Source of the DNA: JABDOU01 sp041609995
Lineage (GTDB): Bacteria > Actinomycetota > Acidimicrobiia > Spongiisociales > SHLN01
NCBI GenBank assembly: GCA_041609995.1
Contig: JBFIPU010000003.1
Span: 29,061 to 93,060 of the forward strand
Direction of reading: 5' to 3'
DNA: 64,000 nt
Position numbers and translations under genes: made by a program. Positions within the stretch are counted from its first letter, which is position 1. Every line of letters starts with the position of its first letter. Below the pieces are notes generated by a model. The model did no database searches. It was given only the letters and a program-made list of their open reading frames with translations, and was not told where the DNA came from. Of this stretch, positions 42,947 to 50,372 are shown in pieces.

Positions 42947-43776
42947 AACCGAACCACCAGGTTTCGCCAGCTCCGACTGAATACGTACGCGCCCAGAATG
43001 AGCGCGAAGATGGCCGAACCGAGCACCATGACGGTGTTGAGAAGATCAGGCAACTCGCCCCGGTAGAACAGCTTGCGAAACACATCGACATAGTGAAAGA
43101 GCGGATTCGCTTTCAGGACCGGGTGGAACTTCTCGTCGACCCAGGACAGATCGTAGAACGTGGCCGCACCCAGGGCGGCCAGCTGGGCGAGAACCTTGAC
43201 GAAATCGATCACGTCGTAGAAGAAGACGGCCGCCGAGGCAACCATGAGACCGAGTCCGGTCACGAGCACCAGCAAGAACAACGCCAGAATCGGCGAAAGG
43301 AAGATTGTGCTCCACGGGATCGAAACCCCCATGACGATCATCACCACCACCAACGGCAGCACGCTGATCGCGAAGTTGACGGCACCGGCCAGGCCGGCAG
43401 CAATGGCAAAGACCTCGGGCGGCACCTGCATTCGCTGCAAGATGCCACGGCTGCCGACGATCGCCGAACCGCAGGCCACGATCGCCTCTGCAAAGAAGCC
43501 GGCAACGATCAGGCCGGAGATGAGATACACGAGGTACGGAAACTCCTCCCCGGCGCTGCGGCTGAACAGAGCGCCGAACACCACGAAGTAGATGGCGGTC
43601 ATCAACAGCGGCGTCAACAACGTCCACCACACGCCCAACACGCTGCGTTTGTACCGGGCAGTGACGTTCTTGGCCGTGAGCAGCTTGATCAAGCCGCGAT
43701 ATTCCCAGAAGTTTCTGAAGGTGGACAACAACGGGAGCCGCTGCTGGGCCGAGTCGTAAACCGTGGTGGTCGTCAT
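42943..43776 (-). CDS. ABC-2 polysaccharide exporter, permease subunit (Wzm/TagG-like)
   Basis: A 277-residue protein with an N-terminal amphipathic helix containing ARYKRSVLGVWWTLLTPL, the ABC-2 permease signature, and six hydrophobic helices. It forms the membrane channel of the exporter with the ATPase gene just downstream. A GAGAGAT precedes the start codon. It is divergent from a polytopic membrane protein, with 90 bases between. Confidence 0.94.
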   Translation of the reverse strand: MTTTTVYDSAQQRLPLLSTFRNFWEYRGLIKLLTAKNVTARYKRSVLGVWWTLLTPLLMTAIYFVVFGALFSRSAGEEFPYLVYLISGLIVAGFFAEAIVACGSAIVGSRGILQRMQVPPEVFAIAAGLAGAVNFAISVLPLVVVMIVMGVSIPWSTIFLSPILALFLLVLVTGLGLMVASAAVFFYDVIDFVKVLAQLAALGAATFYDLSWVDEKFHPVLKANPLFHYVDVFRKLFYRGELPDLLNTVMVLGSAIFALILGAYVFSRSWRNLVVRL

Positions 43777-43854
43777 TGATCTCTCGTGGTCGAGTGAGCA
43801 GACGGGAGTCTATTGAGCCGCCCCGAGTGCATCATGGCAACGCCGATTCACGCG

Positions 43855-43860
43855 TAACCT
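43855..43860 (+). promoter_or_regulatory. Putative -10 element TAACCT
   Basis: TAACCT ends 6 bases before the GTG at 43867 and no Shine-Dalgarno is present, so transcription likely begins at the start codon. Confidence 0.45.
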
Positions 43861-43866
43861 CTACCG

Positions 43867-45180
43867 GTGATTTCCCGCCGTGACCGAGTGCTCGTCGCCG
43901 CCGTCGCCGCCGTCCCGCTGCTCGTCTGGTGGTTGGGCTGGTTCCCGGGGTTCCTCTCATTCGACTCGATCGATCAGCTCGGCCAGGCCCGCTCGGGTGA
44001 GATCTTCGACTTCCACCCCGCCGTTCACACGATCTTGCTGCGGTGGGTTGGGCTCGGCTCGGTGGCCCCCGGGGTGGCCACATTCCTTCAGGGGGCCGGC
44101 TTGGTGGCGCTCATGGTCCTGGCCGCCGGACGGCTGGAGGGGTTGGCGGTGCCCCGGTGGGTGGCGCTGGCAGTGCCGGCCGCCGTTCCCTGGCTGCCGC
44201 CGGTCGCGCAGACGACACTCACGGTCTGGAAAGACGTCCCGTTCACGCTGGCCATCGTCTGGCTCTTCCTGGAGCTCCTGGCGGTCGCCGCCGTCGGGGT
44301 GGCCCACCTCGAACAACACCCGGTTCGGTTCGGTTTCATCCTGGCCCTGGTGTGGCTCTTCCGGCACAACGGGCTGTTGACCGTACTCGGCATCCTGGCG
44401 CTGCTCTACCTCGCCCACCGACGCCGCCTGCCCTGGCTCCGCATCGTGGGAACAGCTGCAGCGGTCGTGTTCATGGTCACCGGCCCGTTGTACTGGCTCT
44501 ATGACGTAGACCGGACCCGGCCGCACGTGTCAGAGGTCATGATCGGCGACGTGGCGGCCGCGTTCCTCAACACGGACATCTACGAGACGGAAGATGTGCT
44601 GTATCTGACCAGCATCGCCGCTCGCCAATCGTGGGCAGATCTGTATGACTGCGACGATTCGAATCCGATCTTGTTCGATGGCCGATTCAACAAGCTGCTG
44701 ATCCGCAACGACGGAACCCCCTTCTTGGCGAGGGGCCTCGAGGCCTGGGCGCAAGCCCTGCCCACCGTGGTGGGGCACCGGGCGTGCGCCGCCTCCTACC
44801 TGTTCGTCCCCGGCCAGCCGGACGATGCCTACCTGCACCGCCCCCCGTTCGCCATCCCGGACAACGATCTCGGGATCGTCCGCCGACCCCTCGTCCCCCT
44901 CGCCTACGATGTCACGCTCGCGGTGTTTCAGTTCTCCGAGCCGCCCGAACGCCTGTGGCTCACCTGGCGCCCGGCTCTGGTGCTCATGGCAGGCGCCGCC
45001 GTGTGGGCATTCGTCGCTCTCCGACGTCCCCGCCATTGGCTGTGGCCCGCCGCCCTGATCGGCGTGCACCTCCTCAACGTCGTGCTCACCTCGCTGAACC
45101 AGGAGTTTCGGTTCGCGCTACCGCTATACCTCATGGCGCTACTCAGTCTGCCGCTGGTCCTCACACCCGACCCGGCATAA
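43867..45180 (+). CDS. Polytopic membrane protein, DUF6020/GT-C-like
   Basis: A 437-residue protein with about ten hydrophobic helices. The first extracytoplasmic loop has FLSFDSIDQLGQA followed by FDFHPAVHTILLRW, a pattern of Asp residues and a conserved HP that resembles DUF6020 proteins and the acidic first loop of GT-C glycosyltransferases. A larger extracytoplasmic loop (about 220-345) contains two Cys pairs. A role in transferring a lipid-linked sugar outside the membrane is plausible from context but not shown. It uses a GTG start with a probable leaderless promoter. Confidence 0.8.
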   Translation: MISRRDRVLVAAVAAVPLLVWWLGWFPGFLSFDSIDQLGQARSGEIFDFHPAVHTILLRWVGLGSVAPGVATFLQGAGLVALMVLAAGRLEGLAVPRWVALAVPAAVPWLPPVAQTTLTVWKDVPFTLAIVWLFLELLAVAAVGVAHLEQHPVRFGFILALVWLFRHNGLLTVLGILALLYLAHRRRLPWLRIVGTAAAVVFMVTGPLYWLYDVDRTRPHVSEVMIGDVAAAFLNTDIYETEDVLYLTSIAARQSWADLYDCDDSNPILFDGRFNKLLIRNDGTPFLARGLEAWAQALPTVVGHRACAASYLFVPGQPDDAYLHRPPFAIPDNDLGIVRRPLVPLAYDVTLAVFQFSEPPERLWLTWRPALVLMAGAAVWAFVALRRPRHWLWPAALIGVHLLNVVLTSLNQEFRFALPLYLMALLSLPLVLTPDPA

Positions 45181-45181
45181 T
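45176..45181 (+). promoter_or_regulatory. Putative -10 element CATAAT overlapping the previous stop codon
   Basis: CATAAT ends 6 bases before the GTG at 45188 and contains the TAA stop of the upstream gene. No Shine-Dalgarno is present, so a leaderless transcript for the glycosyltransferase group at 45-50 kb is likely. Confidence 0.4.
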
Positions 45182-45187
45182 TGCGCC

Positions 45188-46120
45188 GTGTCCGTCACTG
45201 TGATCACGCCCTGCCTCAATGAGGCAACAACCATCGAGTCGCTCGTCGATTCACTCCTCGAGCAGACCACGCCGGTTCCCGAGATCGTCATCGCCGACGG
45301 AGGCTCCACCGACGGCACTCGCCAGATCCTCTGGCGGCTGGCCGAAACCCACCCCCAATTGCGCGTCATCGACGGCCCGGGAGGGCGGGCCGAGAACCGC
45401 AACGCAGCCATCGAGGCGGCGTCGCACGACATCGTCGCCTGCATCGATGCGGGGTGTGAGGCCGAACCGCAATGGTTTGCCGCGATCACCGCTCCCTTCG
45501 AAGAAGGGGCGGACTGGGTCGGCGGCTTCTACCGGCCGGACGGAAAGACCGCACGCTCCAACGCCGCCGGCCTCGTCTTGATGGCCGTCCTGGATGAGGT
45601 CGATCCGGCGGCGTTTCTCCCACCCGGGGCCAGCCAGGCATTCCGCAAGTCGCTGTGGGAGGAGGTCGGCCGCTACCCGGAGGGCATGGACGCCGCTGAG
45701 GACACGTTGTTCGGACAGCGGGCCCGCGAGGCCGGTTACACACCGGTGTTCAAACCGGAGGCCATGGTCCGCTGGCAACCCCCGGCAGGCCTGTGGTCGA
45801 TGGCCAGGACCGCGTTCCGCTGGGGAAGGGCCGACGGGGAGGCGGGTCTGCGCGACCCCTCCTACCGGCGCATCCTCGTCCTCTATGGCGGGGGGCTGGC
45901 TGTGGCAGAGCTCCTGTTGCTGGTCGACTGGCGGCTCGGCCTGGGGGCCATCGCCGGGTTGTGGTTGTTCGCGCTGCGGCGAAGCCGCAAGAAGCTCGCC
46001 TGGTCGCGAGATCGCTCCAAGTACCTCGTCGTGCCCATCGCCCACTTTCTTCAGCACCTGTCACAGGCACTCGGCTGGTTGAGCGGCCGCCTGGGTGGGC
46101 GCGCCGTCGACCGGTCGTGA
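45188..46120 (+). CDS. GT2 glycosyltransferase with C-terminal membrane segments
   Basis: A 310-residue protein: VTVITPCLNEATTIESLV, IADGGSTDGTR, ENRNAAIEAA, CIDAGCE in place of a classical DxD, and EDTLFGQRAREAG as the acidic motif. Two hydrophobic helices lie near the C-terminus (about 225-265). It resembles the ExoA-like enzyme at 31.9 kb. The start is a GTG without Shine-Dalgarno, and the stop overlaps the next GTG as GTGA. Confidence 0.88.
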   Translation: MSVTVITPCLNEATTIESLVDSLLEQTTPVPEIVIADGGSTDGTRQILWRLAETHPQLRVIDGPGGRAENRNAAIEAASHDIVACIDAGCEAEPQWFAAITAPFEEGADWVGGFYRPDGKTARSNAAGLVLMAVLDEVDPAAFLPPGASQAFRKSLWEEVGRYPEGMDAAEDTLFGQRAREAGYTPVFKPEAMVRWQPPAGLWSMARTAFRWGRADGEAGLRDPSYRRILVLYGGGLAVAELLLLVDWRLGLGAIAGLWLFALRRSRKKLAWSRDRSKYLVVPIAHFLQHLSQALGWLSGRLGGRAVDRS

Positions 46121-48723
46121 ACATCTGCTTCGTCAGCTCCGAGCTCGCCCCGTACACGGCGGGGGGAGCCGGGGTGGTGGTAGCGGCCCTGGCCCGCCTC
46201 CTCAAGGACGAGGGACACCGCACCCGCGTCCTTCTCGTCACCGCCGACGTCGACTCGGTCGACGAGGAGTGGATCGAACTCGTGCGGCCCGGAGACGATG
46301 AGGGCTCATCCTCCTTTGTGGCCGCCTCGCGGGCGGCCGCCGAGGCCGTGGCCCGGGTGGCCCACGGGGTCGACCTGTTCGAATTCCAGGATTTCCAGGG
46401 TCTCGGTTACTGGAGCCTGATGCGACGCCGCAGCCTCGGGCTGGAGGACACACTCATGGCGGTGCGGGCCCATGGACCGACCGACTTGATCAGCCGATAC
46501 GTGGAACAGCCCGACCCCGCGCAAGTTCATGTTTCCGTCATGGAACGCCACGCACTCGCAATGGCCGACATTGTCATCTGCGCCGGGGACCGCATCGCCG
46601 ATGAAATCCGGGCCACCTACGACTTGGAGGAGGCGCGCGTGGTGGTGGGGCGGCCACCCGTGCCACCGCTGGGCGATGAGATCAAGCCCCGGCGAGGAGC
46701 CAACCCCGAGATCGCCTACGTGGGAACGATCGCCGAGGCCAAAGGCGCCGGTGACTTCGTCGAAGCCGCCATCGACGTGGCGGCCGAATCCGAATCCGTG
46801 CTCTTTCGCCTCATTGGCCACGACGGCTGGCACACCGGCGAACAACGGTCGATGACAGCGGCGCTCCAAGAACGGATCCCTCCCGCATTGGGCCATCGGT
46901 TCGAGTTCGTAGGGGGATTACCGCGGAACGAAATGGCCTCTGCGTTGGCTTCTGCCTGGGCGGTGGCCACGCCCAGCCGCTTCGAGACGTTCTGCCTGGC
47001 CGCTCACGAGGCGCGCAACATGGGGCTCCCGGTGATCGTTCCCGACATCGCCGGCTTCGCCGGGCTCTTCTCGCTCGAGACCGGGGCCCTGGTTTACGAC
47101 GGGACGGTGACCGGCCTGAAAGCGGCCATCCAGAGCGCTATCACCGACATCCCCCTCCTCGACAAGCTGGAGCTGGCGCCGCCTCCGGCGTTGGCCGATC
47201 CCGCAGCCTTGTATCGAGGCGACCTGCCTCCCCTCCGCCACCCGCGCGCCCAGGCCGGAATGGCGACGGCGGCGCTGGCCCGGCTGGAAGCGGCGCTGGC
47301 CCCCCCGCCGGAACAACTCCCGGCGCTGCACAGCCGGGTGGCGAAATGGCTCAACCGGCTTCCCTTCGCCCTGGCCCGCTGGATCAGCAATCGGATCCCG
47401 ACGGGTCACCCGTTCCGCAGCCTCGCTGCCTGGCACGACGACTTTCGCGCACGCCTCCCCCAGCTGGAACACCGGCGGGCACTCGTCCGGACCGCCAGGC
47501 GGCAGAAGCCGTCTCCGGTTCGGGTGTCGGTGGTGGTGGCGTGTTACAACCAGGGCGCCTTCCTCGAGGATGCTCTCTACAGCGTCCTCGGCCAGACGTT
47601 TCCGGACTGGGAGGTCATCGTCGTCAACGACGGGTCGGATGACCCGGACACCAACGATCTTCTGGCCAACCTGCGGCTGCCGCGAGTGCGGGTGCATCAT
47701 CAGGCCAACGCGGGGCTCCCGGCAGCCCGCAATGCCGGCATGCGGCTGGCCCGGGGCGAGTTCGTCGTTCCGCTCGACGCCGACGACGAACTCGAGCCCG
47801 AGTTCCTACACCGGCTGGTGGCGGCCCTCGACGCCAACCCGGCCGCCGGCGTGGCCCACTGCTGGACGCGACTGTTCGGCGACCTCAACCAGATCTGGGT
47901 TCCTCCGCCCTTGAACCCATACCGAATGTTGCTGTCGAACTCGCTGGTCGGGTGTGCCCTCATTCGAAGGGACGCCTGGCGCCGGGTGGGCGGCTATGAC
48001 GAGTCGATGACACTCGGCAACGAGGACTGGGACTTCTGGCTGCGCATGATCGAGAAGGGCATCGGCATGATCGAGGTCCCGGAGCCGCTGTTCCGGTATC
48101 GACGCCATGGGATCACGATGAGCGTGGCCACCGAGGCTCGCTTCGAGACGGCCCGGCGCGAGGTGTCGGATGCCCACCCCGACCTCTACAGCCGCATCGA
48201 AGAGCTCAAAGCCGAGCACTATCCGCTGGTTTCCATCGTCATCGGGCCCGGCTCCGACCCCGCCACGCTCTCGGCCCAGGACATCGATGACGCCGAGGTG
48301 CTCCCGATCGCGCCCGCCTCTCCCACCGGGCCGTGGGCTGCGCGGGCGCAGTCCGATTCCCTGGTAGAAGCCGTCCGGGCCGCCCGGGGCAAATACCTCA
48401 TCCAGTGGGATGACGTAGGCGATGCCGGCTCCGGGGATCTCCTGTTGCTGGCCCGTCACCTCGAGGCCGACGACGATGCGTACGCCGCCGGGCCGTCCGA
48501 GGACAAACCCATCTTGTGGCGGACGTGGTCTCTTCGCGACCCAGGGGCACCGCATACCCACGTCGCGGTGGTCCCGGGCACGCTGTCTGTCAAGGTCGGC
48601 CGGGACTGGAGGGGCCAGTTTGAAGATCCGCGCTACTCCATCCGGGAGTCGCGGCTTGGGGTCGACGTCGTGCAGGTCCCGCCAGAGGCCGAAGGGAGGA
48701 TCCCGGATTGGGTTCGTTTCTAG
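46117..48723 (+). CDS. Bifunctional GT4-GT2 glycosyltransferase
   Basis: 868 residues from the GTG at 46117, chosen because it overlaps the previous stop (GTGA) and begins exactly at the GT4 motif. Residues 1-400 are GT-B: NICFVSSELAPYTAGGAGVV, IAYVGTIAEAKGAGDFVEA, and TPSRFETFCLAAHEARNMG as the E-x7-E donor site. Residues 460-800 are GT2: VSVVVACYNQGAFLEDAL, NDGSDDPDT, PLDADDELEPEFL and NEDWDFWLRM. Such fusions could add two successive sugars. An additional alpha/beta tail of about 120 residues follows. Confidence 0.9.
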   Translation: MNICFVSSELAPYTAGGAGVVVAALARLLKDEGHRTRVLLVTADVDSVDEEWIELVRPGDDEGSSSFVAASRAAAEAVARVAHGVDLFEFQDFQGLGYWSLMRRRSLGLEDTLMAVRAHGPTDLISRYVEQPDPAQVHVSVMERHALAMADIVICAGDRIADEIRATYDLEEARVVVGRPPVPPLGDEIKPRRGANPEIAYVGTIAEAKGAGDFVEAAIDVAAESESVLFRLIGHDGWHTGEQRSMTAALQERIPPALGHRFEFVGGLPRNEMASALASAWAVATPSRFETFCLAAHEARNMGLPVIVPDIAGFAGLFSLETGALVYDGTVTGLKAAIQSAITDIPLLDKLELAPPPALADPAALYRGDLPPLRHPRAQAGMATAALARLEAALAPPPEQLPALHSRVAKWLNRLPFALARWISNRIPTGHPFRSLAAWHDDFRARLPQLEHRRALVRTARRQKPSPVRVSVVVACYNQGAFLEDALYSVLGQTFPDWEVIVVNDGSDDPDTNDLLANLRLPRVRVHHQANAGLPAARNAGMRLARGEFVVPLDADDELEPEFLHRLVAALDANPAAGVAHCWTRLFGDLNQIWVPPPLNPYRMLLSNSLVGCALIRRDAWRRVGGYDESMTLGNEDWDFWLRMIEKGIGMIEVPEPLFRYRRHGITMSVATEARFETARREVSDAHPDLYSRIEELKAEHYPLVSIVIGPGSDPATLSAQDIDDAEVLPIAPASPTGPWAARAQSDSLVEAVRAARGKYLIQWDDVGDAGSGDLLLLARHLEADDDAYAAGPSEDKPILWRTWSLRDPGAPHTHVAVVPGTLSVKVGRDWRGQFEDPRYSIRESRLGVDVVQVPPEAEGRIPDWVRF

Positions 48724-50372
48724 CCCATGCACTCATGGCCCTGAAGCGGGCGATTCGGCCCCTCGTCCCCGATCGGCTCGTGGCCCGCTTTCGCCGGCCA
48801 TCGCGACCCGGGTGGGCCCGCACCAACGTCGACATCCTGGTGGACGAGGACGCGCAGGTCTGGCTGCGGTCGACCCCCGACACCTACCGCGTGCTTCGGC
48901 TTCCGGTCGGCCCAGCAGAAGAAGCTGCTTCCGGCTGGACGATCGAGACGACCGACAATACGATTGCCTCGGATCACATGCGGCCGGTGATGGGTTCCGG
49001 CTCGTACAGCGGAGTGGTGCTCGCCCGGGCGGCTCCTCCCCGCGTGAACCGCGGCTCCTACCAGTTCCCGGTCATCGAGCCGCTGGCGATCGGATTGCCT
49101 CGCGAGGCTCTCGACGAAGTCGGCGGCCGCCCCTCGGGAGACGACGACCTGGCCGGGCTTTTCTTCCGGCTGTTGAACGCCGGCCGGCCGCTGGCCTTGT
49201 TGCCCCGCGGCGCTCCGGTCGCGAGCTCTCCCGTCATCCCCGGGCACCCGATCGAACGGGATCTGTCCGTCGTGATCATGGCGGGCGTTCCCCTCCACGA
49301 CGTAGGGGGCGGGTTCCGCGGGGCCCAGCTGGCGCGTGAGCTCGCCAAGGCGGGCGCCCATGTCACCTATGTGCACGAGTACGACAGCGGCGAGTCCGTC
49401 GACCTGGGCCTGCGGATCATCCATCCCGCCATCGAAGAGCTGCGCGCCGATTGGTTCGAACCGGATCGATTCGCCGACCGGGTCCACAGTTCCGACCGGC
49501 TCGTGATCGTCGAGTTCCCCCATACCGACATCGTGGCGGCTGCCGCCCGCCTGCAACGACACGGATACCGTCTGTGTTACGACGTGATCGATGACTGGTC
49601 GGACCGTGCTCTGGGGGGCATGTGGTGGGCGGCCGAATACGAAGAGGCGCTGCTGGCCGCCGCCGACGTCGTGACCGCCTCGGCCCCTGCACTCGCCAAG
49701 CGGGTCGAGGCCTTTGCGTCGGGTCACACCCCCCTACTCGTTCCCAACGCGGTGAATCCCGACATCTTCGGGGCGGACCGGCCGGCGCCCGCCGCCGATA
49801 TTCCGCCGGGGACCGGGCCGCTGTTTTCCTATCACGGATCGCTCTACGGCGATTGGCTCGACTGGGGAGCGATCGCGTCTCTCGCGGAGGCGTATCCCGA
49901 AGCCCGGGTGGTGATGATCGGCGACGAGCGCTCGCATCCTCCGATGCCGGCCAACGTCCACTTTCTCGGGCTCAGACCCCAGAGCTCGCTGCCCGGCTAC
50001 CTGGTCGAAGCCGATGTGAGCCTCATCCCTTTCAAGCTCAACGAGACGACCCACGCAGTGAGCCCGTTGAAGGCGTTCGAGGCCATGGCCATGGGGGTGC
50101 GGGTGGCAGCACCCCCACTCGAGTCGCTGGAAGGGCTGGACGGCGTGTACACGAACGCGGACCTGGTGGAGGCCGTGGCCGCTGCGCGTGCTGGGCAACC
50201 GCCTTCAGCCGAACAGGCACGGCGCGAGCACGCCTGGTCCGACCGGGTTGCCACCATCCTGGCCGGCGTCGGAATCGATCCGCCCGCCGAACGCGATCCT
50301 CGTGTGCCGTTGGTGGTAGAACGGCCGCCGGTCAGCTACAGCGAGGACGAGCGCTCGATCGGCTTCAGCTAG
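48708..50372 (+). CDS. GT-B (GT4-like) glycosyltransferase, TTG start
   Basis: A 554-residue protein. The TTG at 48708 is preferred because GGGAGG lies 8 bases upstream; the ATG at 48735 has no such site. The first 160 residues are of unknown fold. The middle has VVIMAGVPLHDVGGGFRGAQ (glycine-rich acceptor loop) and CYDVIDDWSDRAL; the C-terminal domain has YHGSLYGDWLDW and VSLIPFKLNETTHAVSPLKAFEAMAMG, a GT4 donor-binding segment with the expected acidic residues. It overlaps the preceding fusion gene by 16 bases. Confidence 0.86.
   Translation: MGSFLAHALMALKRAIRPLVPDRLVARFRRPSRPGWARTNVDILVDEDAQVWLRSTPDTYRVLRLPVGPAEEAASGWTIETTDNTIASDHMRPVMGSGSYSGVVLARAAPPRVNRGSYQFPVIEPLAIGLPREALDEVGGRPSGDDDLAGLFFRLLNAGRPLALLPRGAPVASSPVIPGHPIERDLSVVIMAGVPLHDVGGGFRGAQLARELAKAGAHVTYVHEYDSGESVDLGLRIIHPAIEELRADWFEPDRFADRVHSSDRLVIVEFPHTDIVAAAARLQRHGYRLCYDVIDDWSDRALGGMWWAAEYEEALLAAADVVTASAPALAKRVEAFASGHTPLLVPNAVNPDIFGADRPAPAADIPPGTGPLFSYHGSLYGDWLDWGAIASLAEAYPEARVVMIGDERSHPPMPANVHFLGLRPQSSLPGYLVEADVSLIPFKLNETTHAVSPLKAFEAMAMGVRVAAPPLESLEGLDGVYTNADLVEAVAAARAGQPPSAEQARREHAWSDRVATILAGVGIDPPAERDPRVPLVVERPPVSYSEDERSIGFS

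Noticed and set aside
45793..46116. N-terminal extension of the GT4-GT2 protein
   Set aside because: The in-frame upstream codons lie within the preceding glycosyltransferase gene in another frame. The GTG at 46117 gives the normal GT4 N-terminus and a GTGA overlap.
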